From Ornithinibacter aureus (GTDB lineage Bacteria > Actinomycetota > Actinomycetes > Actinomycetales > Dermatophilaceae), in the NCBI RefSeq assembly GCF_009858245.1, contig NZ_VMSB01000001.1:558001-622000 (forward strand): 64,000 bases of DNA, given 5' to 3'. This document shows positions 1 to 6,948 of the stretch, one piece after another. Positions within the stretch are counted from its first letter, which is position 1; the number at the start of each line of letters is the position of its first letter. Below the pieces are notes generated by a model, which was not told where the DNA came from, ran no database searches, and saw only the letters and a program-made list of their open reading frames with translations. The position numbers were made by a program, and so were the translations under genes.

Positions 1-2
1 AC

Positions 3-110
3 GAGTCATACCCCGACGACCCATGGCCCGACGACCTCGACGTCGAGCCGTGGTGGGGACCAGACAGCGCCAGCGATGACGCCCCCACCAGCGGAGCACT
101 GCCGGTCTGA
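3..110 (+). CDS. C-terminal fragment of an unidentified protein
   Basis: An open frame enters from the left edge and ends at the TGA at 108-110. The 35 visible residues are very acidic and Trp/Pro-rich (DDPWPDDLDVEPWWGP is typical) and look like a flexible tail rather than a folded domain. GC and third-position use match neighbouring genes, which supports coding. No family can be assigned from this piece. It is convergent with the exonuclease gene, about 50 bp away. Confidence 0.4.
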   Translation, partial: ESYPDDPWPDDLDVEPWWGPDSASDDAPTSGALPV

Positions 111-158
111 GGATGACTGAGCCTTGCCCGCCCTAGGTTCACATCGCGGTGTCAGGGG

Positions 159-1106
159 TCAGCGGGGGAGGGCGAGCGCAGTCAGGAGGCGGTCGACCGG
201 GTTGCCGACTCCGTACGTGTCGGCGAGTGCCTGGAGCGCGGCGGGGTCCGCCGGCGCGTGGGGGAGGGTGAGGTCGACGTCCGGGAGGGCGGCATCCTTG
301 GCCACCCGCACCACTGTCGGGGCGACGTCGAGGTAGTCGGATGCCGCTTCGAGGTTGAGTCGGCGGGCCCCCTTGATGGCGGGGTCACCGCTCCCGATCG
401 CCTCCCGCAGGGCCGCCAGGGAGCCGTACTGCGCGATGAGCTGGGCCGCGGTCTTGTCGCCGATGCCCTTGACCCCCGGCAACCCGTCGCTGGTGTCACC
501 GCGCAGCACCGACATCTCGAGGTAGGCCTCACCGGTCGGCACCGCGTAGCGCTCCTGAAGGTAGGCCTGGGTCGCGATGTCCGGCTCACGCACCCCACCC
601 TTGCCGGTGTACAGGACCCGGATGCCGTGTGCATCGTCGACGAGCTGGAGCAGGTCGCGGTCACCGGTCACGACGTCGACTGGCATGACTCCCCGGTGAC
701 GGTGGGTCAGCGTGCCGATGACGTCGTCGGCCTCGAACCCGGGCGAACCGAGGCGGGCGATCCCGAGAGCGCTCAGCGCATCGCGGATCAGCGGTACCTG
801 CGGTGTGAGGTCGTCGGGCGACTCCTCCGCGACGGCCGAGCCCTCGACGAGCCGGTGCGTCTTGTACGTCGGGATGAGGTCGACGCGCCACTGCGGTCGC
901 CAGTCGTCGTCCCAGCAGGCGACGAGGTGCGTCGGGCGGTGGGCCGTCACGAGGGTGGCGATCATGTCGATGAAGCCGCGCAGAGCGTTCGTCGGCGGCT
1001 CGTCGGGCGTGCGTCGCTGGTCGGGCACCCCGAAGAACGCGCGGAAGTACAGCGAGGCGCTGTCCAGCAGGAGGAGCTTGCCGGGCCCACCGGCGTCAGA
1101 AGACAT
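159..1106 (-). CDS. 5'-3' exonuclease (FEN/PolA N-domain family)
   Basis: This 315-residue protein is a stand-alone version of the 5'-nuclease domain of DNA polymerase I, a structure-specific nuclease that removes flaps and RNA primers. Visible features are the N-terminal LLLLDSASLYFRAFFG strand with the first metal Asp, a GFEADDVIGTL acidic motif near residue 125, VTGDRDLLQLV with further metal ligands, and a helix-three-turn-helix DNA-binding segment (LPGVKGIGDKTAAQLI) near residue 215. Length is normal for actinobacterial stand-alone 5'-nucleases, which coexist with full-length PolA. The ATG at 1104-1106 lies 6 nt after a TACGCT hexamer, so the mRNA may be leaderless. It is divergent from the Lrp-type gene. 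Confidence 0.93.
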   Translation of the reverse strand: MSSDAGGPGKLLLLDSASLYFRAFFGVPDQRRTPDEPPTNALRGFIDMIATLVTAHRPTHLVACWDDDWRPQWRVDLIPTYKTHRLVEGSAVAEESPDDLTPQVPLIRDALSALGIARLGSPGFEADDVIGTLTHRHRGVMPVDVVTGDRDLLQLVDDAHGIRVLYTGKGGVREPDIATQAYLQERYAVPTGEAYLEMSVLRGDTSDGLPGVKGIGDKTAAQLIAQYGSLAALREAIGSGDPAIKGARRLNLEAASDYLDVAPTVVRVAKDAALPDVDLTLPHAPADPAALQALADTYGVGNPVDRLLTALALPR

Positions 1107-1112
1107 GGGTGC

Positions 1113-1133
1113 AGCGTAGAGAACGGTTACCCT
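1113..1133. promoter_or_regulatory. back-to-back leaderless promoters
   Basis: Two divergent -10 hexamers nearly touch: TACGCT on the minus strand (plus 1113-1118), 6 nt before the exonuclease ATG, and TACCCT on the plus strand (1128-1133), 6 nt before the GTG at 1140. This spacing would place transcription starts on or next to the start codons. No Shine-Dalgarno sequence precedes either start. Assigned by inspection only. Confidence 0.5.
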
Positions 1134-1139
1134 GTGCGC

Positions 1140-1562
1140 GTGGAAGACCTAGACCGGCGGATCATCGAGCTCCTGGCCCAGGACGGGCGGATCAGCTACA
1201 CCGATCTGGGGAAGTCCTTGGGCATGTCCACCTCGGCCGTGCACCAGCGGGTGCGCAGGCTCGAGCAGCGTGGGGTGATCAAGGGGTACACGGCGAAGGT
1301 CGACCACCAGGCGCTCGGTCGTCAGATCACCGCCTTCATGTCGATCACCCCCCTGGACCCGGCCGCCCCGGACGACATCCCCGAGCGGCTGCGCGAGCTG
1401 CCACAGATCGAGGAGTGCCACTCGGTGGCCGGCGACGAGAACTACATCCTCAAGGTGCGGGTCAACACCCCGGCCGAGCTCGAGGAACTCATCGCGAGCG
1501 TGCGCGGGGTGGCCAACGTGTCGACGCGCACGACGGTGGTGCTGTCGACCCCTTGGGAGTAG
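1140..1562 (+). CDS. Lrp/AsnC-family transcriptional regulator
   Basis: This 140-residue protein has an N-terminal winged helix-turn-helix (DLDRRIIELLAQDGRISY, then LGKSLGMSTSAVHQRVRRLE) and a C-terminal RAM/AsnC ligand-binding domain (residues about 65-135, with the VAGDENYILKVRV strand). Such proteins are amino-acid-responsive regulators, usually octameric. The GTG at 1140 is preferred because it sits 6 nt after a TACCCT hexamer; an in-frame GTG at 1134 is the alternative. Targets are unknown; given the nearby lysine genes an amino-acid ligand is plausible but is only inference. Confidence 0.9.
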   Translation: MEDLDRRIIELLAQDGRISYTDLGKSLGMSTSAVHQRVRRLEQRGVIKGYTAKVDHQALGRQITAFMSITPLDPAAPDDIPERLRELPQIEECHSVAGDENYILKVRVNTPAELEELIASVRGVANVSTRTTVVLSTPWE

Positions 1563-1588
1563 GGCCTCTCACCGACACCCGGCTCAGG

Positions 1589-2635
1589 TCAGGCCAAGGC
1601 GTCGAGGCGGCGCTGCTGGTCCTCCATCACCATCTCGGCGTTGACCATGGCCCCGGTGCGCACACCCGCCGCGGCCGCCATGACGACCTGCGACATCGGG
1701 TCGGTGAGGTTCCCCGCGGCCCAGACCCGCGGCACGGCAGTGCGGCCCACGGGGTCCGCAGCCACGGATCGGGCCATGACTCGGCCCATCATCTCGAGGT
1801 CGGTGAGCTCCAGCCCCAGGGCGGTGATCAGGGGGGACTTCGGCTCGACGAACGACGCGACGACGACGGCATCCGCCGTGACGGTGGCACCGGGCACCTC
1901 GATGCCCGTGAGGGCACCGGGCTCACCGAGCACCCTGCTGGCCGGGCCCTCGACGACGTCGATGCCCAGCGCGCGCAGTCGGGCCACGTCGTCGGACGAC
2001 AGCGCCTGCGCGTCGTGCAGCACCACGGTCAGGGCGTCGGTCAGCTGGTGGAACAGGCCGGCCTGGTGCATCGCAGCGGGGGACGTCGCGAGCACGACGA
2101 CGTGCCGGTCGCGCACCTCCCAGCCGTGGCAGTAGGGGCAGTGGATCACACCGGTGCCCCAGTTCGCGGCCAGACCAGGGACGTCGGGCAGCGCGTCCAC
2201 GACCCCCGTAGTCAGGACGAGGTGGCGTGCCGTCCACCTGGTGCCGTCCGCAGCGGTGACACTCACCCGATCGGCGCCCGGCGTCACCACGGCATCCACG
2301 ACAGTCCCGTCGACGACCAGACCCCCGTAGGAGGCCAGTTCGGCTCGGCCGCGAGCCAACAGCTCGCCCGGCGGCAGCCCGTCGTGCCCGAGGAAGGCGT
2401 GCACGACGTCAGCCGGGGCGTTGCGGGGGTGCCCGGCGTCGACGACCACCACCGAACGGCGTGACCGCGCGAGGACGGTCGCAGCCGACAGGCCGGCCGC
2501 CCCTCCACCGACGACCACGACGTCGACGTCCACCTCGAATGGCGTGGCGTCCGGGTTGGTCACGAGGGCCGGGTTGGCCGGGTCGCTCGGGGTGGACGTC
2601 GTGGGGATGCCGGATGCCGGGGAGTGCTCGCTCAT
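1589..2635 (-). CDS. NAD(P)/FAD-dependent oxidoreductase, thioredoxin-reductase-like
   Basis: The protein (about 348 residues) has an FAD-binding Rossmann motif (VVVGGGAAGLSAA) near residue 40 and a CPYC redox motif in HCPYCHGWEV, where thioredoxin reductases carry CxxC. The second Rossmann region (VVLATSPAAM) lacks a full GxGxxG, so the NAD(P)-binding half is divergent. A terminal FAD motif (VWAAGNLTDP) is present. The ATG at 2633-2635 is chosen; an upstream in-frame extension to 2671 would run through the palindromic operator. It is divergent from a XRE-cupin regulator that probably controls it. The electron acceptor is unknown; a dedicated thioredoxin is not adjacent. Confidence 0.9.
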   Translation of the reverse strand: MSEHSPASGIPTTSTPSDPANPALVTNPDATPFEVDVDVVVVGGGAAGLSAATVLARSRRSVVVVDAGHPRNAPADVVHAFLGHDGLPPGELLARGRAELASYGGLVVDGTVVDAVVTPGADRVSVTAADGTRWTARHLVLTTGVVDALPDVPGLAANWGTGVIHCPYCHGWEVRDRHVVVLATSPAAMHQAGLFHQLTDALTVVLHDAQALSSDDVARLRALGIDVVEGPASRVLGEPGALTGIEVPGATVTADAVVVASFVEPKSPLITALGLELTDLEMMGRVMARSVAADPVGRTAVPRVWAAGNLTDPMSQVVMAAAAGVRTGAMVNAEMVMEDQQRRLDALA

Positions 2636-2666
2636 GGACCCACCGTGTCGCATCGGTCGCGAAGAG

Positions 2667-2682
2667 AGCAAGGTACCTTGCT
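2667..2682. promoter_or_regulatory. perfect 16-bp palindromic operator
   Basis: AGCAAGGTACCTTGCT is a perfect inverted repeat lying between the divergent reductase and XRE-cupin genes. It contains TACCTT at 2674-2679, which is the likely -10 of the regulator gene (6 nt before its ATG at 2686), and by symmetry a TACCTT on the other strand that could serve the reductase. A protein bound here would occlude both promoters, so autoregulation by the adjacent XRE protein is the simplest reading. Confidence 0.7.
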
Positions 2683-2685
2683 GCT

Positions 2686-3270
2686 ATGGCAAACCTCGAT
2701 CCGCACGTCGTCGGCCGCCGACTGCGCGACCTCCGCACCCGGCGCGACCTGACCCTCGCCGATGTCGCCGCGGAAACGGGCATCTCCGTGAGCACCCTCT
2801 CCCGCCTGGAGTCGGGCAGTCGCCGCGCGACGCTCGAGCTGCTCGTGCCCCTGGCCCGCACCTACCGGGTCACGCTCGACGAGCTGGTCGACGCACCCGC
2901 GACGGGCGACCCCCGGGTGCACGCCAAGCCGATCGAGGCCTGGGGCGCGACGATCATCCCGCTGACCGCGCGGCAGGGCGGCCAGCGCGCGTTCAAGCAC
3001 GTGCTCTACCCCGACGCCCGCAGCGTGCCCGACCCGCGCACCCACGAGGGCTACGACTGGGTCTACGTGCTCTCCGGCAGGTTGCGCCTGGTGCTCGGCG
3101 AGCACGACATCGTCATGGGGCCGGGGGAGGTCGCCGAGTTCGACACCCGAACACCGCACTGGTTCGGCTGTGCGGACAACCAGCCGGTGGAACTGCTGTC
3201 GATCATCGGGCCTTCGGGCGAGCGCATGCACGTGCGCGCCCGCCCGAAGGGCTCCACACCGGCATCCTGA
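2686..3270 (+). CDS. XRE-family regulator with C-terminal cupin domain
   Basis: A 194-residue protein has an N-terminal HTH_3 domain (residues about 8-62: LRDLRTRRDLTLADVAAETG then STLSRLESG) and a C-terminal cupin barrel (residues about 105-185), with YDWVYVLSGRLRLVLGEHD followed by GPGEVAEFDTRTPHWF giving the two cupin motifs. Such proteins bind small ligands or metals through the cupin and DNA through the HTH. The ATG is 6 nt after TACCTT within the palindrome, so the transcript is probably leaderless and self-repressed. The divergent reductase is the expected target. The ligand is unknown. Confidence 0.92.
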   Translation: MANLDPHVVGRRLRDLRTRRDLTLADVAAETGISVSTLSRLESGSRRATLELLVPLARTYRVTLDELVDAPATGDPRVHAKPIEAWGATIIPLTARQGGQRAFKHVLYPDARSVPDPRTHEGYDWVYVLSGRLRLVLGEHDIVMGPGEVAEFDTRTPHWFGCADNQPVELLSIIGPSGERMHVRARPKGSTPAS

Positions 3271-3279
3271 CGGGGCGCC

Positions 3280-3337
3280 GACGCAGCACTTCGGGGCGTA
3301 CGCAGCAATTGGTGCGTGCGACCCGAACTGCTGCGTC
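3280..3337. repeat. 58-bp near-perfect palindrome between convergent genes
   Basis: Two 29-nt arms (3280-3308 and 3309-3337) meet without a loop at a central AATT. The left arm starts GACGCAGCACTTCGGG; the right arm read backwards starts GACGCAGCAGTTCGGG. Only four arm positions mismatch. There is no T-tract, so it is not a classical intrinsic terminator, although a transcript from either side would fold strongly. The position between the ends of the XRE gene and ybaK fits a bidirectional terminator or a dispersed intergenic palindromic element. Confidence 0.8.
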
Positions 3338-3381
3338 CGCGGCAGGGTCGGAGCGTCACGTCACAGGGATCGGGGCTGCGT

Positions 3382-3867
3382 TCAGCGGGCGATGTCGGCG
3401 AGCACGGCACCCGTGACCCGCACCAGGTCCGCCGGGGCGAGGCCGATGTCGAACCCGCGCCGCCCACCCGAGACGTAGACGACGTCGAACAGCTCGGCAC
3501 TCCCGTCGATGACCGTCGGCAGGGGTCGCTTCTGCCCCACGGGGGAGATGCCACCGAGCACGTACCCCGAGGAGCGCTGTGCCGCAGCCGGATCCGCCAT
3601 GCCCACCCGCTTGACCCCGAGGGCCGTCGCCATCGCCTTGAGGTCCAGCGACCCCGCGACGGGCACCACCGCGACCGCCAAACCGGCCCCGGTGTCGACG
3701 AGCAAGGTCTTGAACATCTGCTCGGCAGGCAGGCCGAGCGCATCGACTGCCTCCTGGCCGTACGACCGGGCCGCCGGGTCGTGCTCGTAGGCGTGCTGGG
3801 AGAACGGGACACCCGCCGCGGTGAGGGTCACCGTGGCGGGTGTCCCGGAAGGCTCTCGACGCGGCAT
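3382..3867 (-). CDS. ybaK: Cys-tRNA(Pro) deacylase / prolyl-tRNA editing protein (YbaK/EbsC)
   Basis: This 161-residue protein belongs to the YbaK/EbsC editing family, which hydrolyses Cys-tRNA(Pro) made in error by prolyl-tRNA synthetase. The family pattern is complete: an N-terminal PATVTLTAAGVPFSQHAYEHD, the catalytic-site lysine region QMFKTLLVDTG near residue 55, the Gly-rich YVLGGISPVGQK near residue 105, and a C-terminal LAPADLVRVTGAVLADI. The ATG at 3865-3867 has GGGAGG just upstream; a TACGCT hexamer 7 nt before it offers a leaderless alternative. It stands alone, convergent with the XRE gene. Confidence 0.9.
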   Translation of the reverse strand: MPRREPSGTPATVTLTAAGVPFSQHAYEHDPAARSYGQEAVDALGLPAEQMFKTLLVDTGAGLAVAVVPVAGSLDLKAMATALGVKRVGMADPAAAQRSSGYVLGGISPVGQKRPLPTVIDGSAELFDVVYVSGGRRGFDIGLAPADLVRVTGAVLADIAR

Positions 3868-3911
3868 ACCTCCCAGCGTAGGACCACCCCCGGGCCGGGG
3901 GAGCGGCTGCC

Positions 3912-5357
3912 CTACAGCAGGTCGGCGGCGGATGCCGCGCGGCTGGCGCTCGCGCCGACGAGGGCGGCCTCGTGGGTCGCCTCGAGGTCGGTGGTCGAGC
4001 GCCACCAGTCCTGCCCGGCCTGCGGCAGGGTGTAGATCGGGTCGTAGTACACGTACGCGCGCGACAGCGCCTGCTCGTCGCCGGCCTCGATGGAGGTGCG
4101 GTAGTTCTTGCGCCAGAACGACATCCCGCGCTCGGTCTCGTAGCTCTCGACCTGGTGCACCCAGCGCTTGCCGACGAAGGGCACGTCGCACACGATGCGC
4201 GGTGTCGCGAACCCGGGCAGGTAGCCCATGATCCCGTGCTGGAGGTCCTGGGCCTCACGAAGCGACAGGCGCCAGTGCTCGGCGAAAGGGATCATGTCGC
4301 ACATGTAGAAGTAGTACGGGGTGATCATCGCCTCGTCCTGGAGGGCGAAGCACAGGTCGAGCAGGTCCTTCGCGGTGTCGTTCACCCCGCGCATGAGCAC
4401 GCCCTGGTTGCGTACGTCTCGCACGCCGGCGTCGAGCATCGCCTGGGCCGCCTGTGCCACGAGCGGCGTCACGGACTGGGCGTTGTTGACGTGGGTGTGG
4501 ATCGCGACCGACACGCCACGCGAGCGCGCCTTGGCGCTGATCCGGGCGACGCCCTCGACGACGTCGGGCTGCAGCCAGTGCTGCGGCAGCCCCATGAGGG
4601 CCTTGGTCGCGAGGCGGATGTCGCGGATGGTCTCGACCTCGAGCAGCTTGTCGAGGAACCCCTCGAGGTTCTTCCACGGCATGTTGGCGACGTCGCCACC
4701 GGAGACCACGACGTCGCGCACGCCCGGGGTGCGCTGGAGGTAGTCGAGCATCGCGGCGTACCGGTCGACCGGCTTGCCCGCGAGCTTGAGCTTGGTGAAC
4801 TGCGGGGTCGAGTTGCCGACGAGGTCCATGCGGGTGCAGTGGCCGCAGTACTGGGGGCAGGTCGGCAGCATCTCGGCCAGCACCTTGGTCGGGTACCGGT
4901 GGGTCAGCCCCTCGACGGCCCACATGTCGTGCTCGTGCAGGCTGTCGCGCGTGGAGAACGGGTGGCTCGGCCAGTCGGTGCGCCGGTCACTGAACACCGG
5001 GAGCATGTACAGGCGGATGGGGTCCGCGTAGAACGCCTCGGTGAAGGCGGCCCCGGCGCCGGGCATGACGCCATCGGTCGCGGGCACCATCGTGTTCATC
5101 ATCTGCGGTGGCACGAGCATCGACATCGTGGCGCGCTCGGCCTGGTCGCGCTCGAGGTCGGCGTAGAACCGCTCGTCGAGCAGGTCGCCCATGAGGGCGC
5201 GCAGCTGCGCGACGTTCTTGATGCAGTGGGCCCGCTGCCACTGCGCGTCGGCCCACTGCTCGGGCGTGACGTCGTGCCACCCCGGCAGGCGGGTCCAGTC
5301 GGGTTCGACCAGTTCGCGACGTCGGTAGGCGTAGGGCTGGTCGATGATCTGCGTCAT
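3912..5357 (-). CDS. kamA: lysine 2,3-aminomutase (radical SAM)
   Basis: KamA converts L-lysine to L-beta-lysine using S-adenosylmethionine, a [4Fe-4S] cluster and PLP. The 481-residue protein carries the radical-SAM cysteines in TCPQYCGHCTRMD (Cys167, Cys171, Cys174), the VVSGGDVANMPW SAM-binding stretch, and VAIHTHVNN. The PLP-lysine region is unusual: clostridial enzymes have PGGGGK, here it reads VPFVGKRW with the candidate lysine at 397. The ATG at 5355-5357 is 7 nt after a TATCCT hexamer, so it may be leaderless. It is divergent from kdd, and kamDE and kal lie 6.5 kb away, which supports a lysine-degradation role; beta-lysine synthesis as an osmolyte is the alternative. Confidence 0.9.
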   Translation of the reverse strand: MTQIIDQPYAYRRRELVEPDWTRLPGWHDVTPEQWADAQWQRAHCIKNVAQLRALMGDLLDERFYADLERDQAERATMSMLVPPQMMNTMVPATDGVMPGAGAAFTEAFYADPIRLYMLPVFSDRRTDWPSHPFSTRDSLHEHDMWAVEGLTHRYPTKVLAEMLPTCPQYCGHCTRMDLVGNSTPQFTKLKLAGKPVDRYAAMLDYLQRTPGVRDVVVSGGDVANMPWKNLEGFLDKLLEVETIRDIRLATKALMGLPQHWLQPDVVEGVARISAKARSRGVSVAIHTHVNNAQSVTPLVAQAAQAMLDAGVRDVRNQGVLMRGVNDTAKDLLDLCFALQDEAMITPYYFYMCDMIPFAEHWRLSLREAQDLQHGIMGYLPGFATPRIVCDVPFVGKRWVHQVESYETERGMSFWRKNYRTSIEAGDEQALSRAYVYYDPIYTLPQAGQDWWRSTTDLEATHEAALVGASASRAASAADLL

Positions 5358-5364
5358 GCGTGGC

Positions 5365-5401
5365 AGGATACGCAATGGATGCCGTCAAAGTCACGTTTGA
5401 C
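5365..5401. promoter_or_regulatory. kamA promoter and dyad in the kamA-kdd divergent region
   Basis: The kamA -10 (TATCCT on the minus strand, plus 5365-5370) lies 7 nt before its ATG. Next to it, GTCAAA (5384-5389) and TTTGAC (5396-5401) form a 6-bp inverted repeat with a 6-nt spacer, where the kamA -35 region would be. TTGACC at 5397-5402, followed 18 nt later by TATCGG, could be the kdd promoter. A shared operator is plausible. Confidence 0.4.
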
Positions 5402-5443
5402 CGCAAATGCTGCGGCTGCGTATCGGCCAATGAGGAGATTCTT

Positions 5444-6496
5444 GTGCGCACCACCTCTTCGTCCCCCGTGGGCATGCACCGTGTCGTCGACCCCGCCGGT
5501 GCTGCTCTTCCGCAGGCGGCCCGCGTCCTGGACGCCGGTGGCGACCTCTGGCCCGACGAGGTCCGCATCGACGTCGAGACGCTCAACCTCGACGCGGCAT
5601 CCTTTCGCCAGCTGAGCGAGAAGCACGCGGGCGACGGGGATGCGGTGCGCGCGGAGGTGCTCGACATCGTCGCCACCCGCGGCAAGATGCAGAACCCGGT
5701 GACGGGGTCCGGCGGCATGCTCATCGGCACCGTCGCCGAGGTCGGGCCGCAGTCGCCACTCGGGCTCGCCGTGGGCGACCGGGTCGCCACGCTCGTCTCC
5801 CTCTCCCTGACGCCCCTTCAGCTCACCGACGGCCTCGAGCGCTGGGACGGTCGCAGTGAGCGCGTGCCGGCGGCCGGGACCGCCGTGCTCTTCGGACGCT
5901 CGATCGCCGCCCGCCTGCCCGAGGACCTCTCACCCGAGCTCGCCCTCATGGTCATGGACGTGTGCGGTGCCCCGGCCCTGGTCAGCAGGGTCGTGGGGGA
6001 GTACGTCGAGCGCGGGGTGAGCCCCACCGTCGTCGTCCTCGGTGGAGCCGGCAAGTCGGGGTCGCTGTCCCTGGCCGCCGCGCGATCCGCGGGGGCCGGG
6101 CACCTCATCGGCGTCGTGCCGTTCGAGCGGGAGGCCGACCAGCTGACCACGAGCGGCCTGGCCGACCGGGTCGTCATCGCCGACGCGCGCTCACCGCTCG
6201 GCCTCGCGGATGCCGTGGCCACCGCCGGTGGCCCCGCCGACGTCACGGTGGTCTGCGTCGACGTGCCGGGGTGCGAGCAGCCGGCGATCCTCGCGACCGC
6301 CCAGGGCGGCACGATCATCTTCTTCTCCATGGCGACGAGCTTCTCTGCGGCGGCGCTGGGTGCCGAGGGCCTGGCCGCCGACGTCCGCATGCTCGTGGGC
6401 AACGGTTACGTCCCCGGGCACGCCGACCTCGCCCTCGACCTCGTTCGGGGCAGTGCCGCGGTCCGAACGCTGTTCGAGGGACGCCTGAGCGAGTAG
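5444..6496 (+). CDS. kdd: L-erythro-3,5-diaminohexanoate dehydrogenase
   Basis: Kdd oxidatively deaminates 3,5-diaminohexanoate to 3-keto-5-aminohexanoate with NAD(P)+, step three of lysine fermentation. The protein (350 residues) has the conserved family core MQNPVTGSGGMLIGTV near residue 85, VGDRVATLVSLSLTPL, and a Rossmann loop VVLGGAGKSGSLSLAAA near residue 195. Length matches the family (about 345). The GTG at 5444 is chosen because GAGGAG lies 6 nt upstream; the open frame extends further to 5360 but would overlap the kamA promoter. It is divergent from kamA. Confidence 0.9.
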   Translation: MRTTSSSPVGMHRVVDPAGAALPQAARVLDAGGDLWPDEVRIDVETLNLDAASFRQLSEKHAGDGDAVRAEVLDIVATRGKMQNPVTGSGGMLIGTVAEVGPQSPLGLAVGDRVATLVSLSLTPLQLTDGLERWDGRSERVPAAGTAVLFGRSIAARLPEDLSPELALMVMDVCGAPALVSRVVGEYVERGVSPTVVVLGGAGKSGSLSLAAARSAGAGHLIGVVPFEREADQLTTSGLADRVVIADARSPLGLADAVATAGGPADVTVVCVDVPGCEQPAILATAQGGTIIFFSMATSFSAAALGAEGLAADVRMLVGNGYVPGHADLALDLVRGSAAVRTLFEGRLSE

Positions 6497-6862
6497 TGCT
6501 CGCCCTGCTCATCGCCGGCTGCTCCTCCGAGACCGAGACCACTGCGCCGGCGGCGAGCGCTGCAGCCAGGGTCACGGCGAGCGTCAAGGCGAGCGTGAGC
6601 GGCGAGGCCGCCGACCTCGGGGTCAAGGCGGCCACCGTCAAGGCCAACATCAGCCGCCTGTCCGCCCTCTCCGACGGCCCGGTCGCGGCCGCCGTCGGTG
6701 AGCTGAACGAGAAGGCCGACGCCCCTCAGCGAATCGCTCACCCTGGCCGTGGCCGACGGGCAGGAGGAGATCGGCCCGAAGATCACGGCGGCCCAGTCCG
6801 AGCTCGATGCCGCCTTCTCCGACGTGAGCACGAAGGTCGACGCGCTCTGCCCGGCCGGGTAG
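6496..6862 (+). pseudogene. frameshifted remnant of a small lipoprotein gene
   Basis: Directly after the kdd stop, a frame starting at the overlapping GTG reads ALLIAGCSSETETT, a clear lipobox and lipoprotein N-terminus, followed by an Ala-rich helical protein. The frame is lost at a CCCC run (6722-6725). Removing one C joins it to a second frame (SESLTLAVADGQEEIGPKI... to CPAG) ending in TAG at 6862. The signal peptide is only about nine residues before the Cys and lacks its basic start, so the 5' end also seems trimmed. The two frames look like one protein of about 120 residues. A sequencing error in the C run is the alternative. Confidence 0.55.
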
Positions 6863-6948
6863 GGCTTGCCCAAACAGGGCTCTGCCTAGTTGGCTTGGCG
6901 CATGCACCCTCTCCGCTGCACGATCTCGACCCACGTCGCCCCGGTCCT

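Noticed and set aside
258-1139. Long plus-strand open frame leading into the Lrp gene
   Set aside because: It is the mirror of the exonuclease coding strand; homology and a promoter place the Lrp start at 1140.
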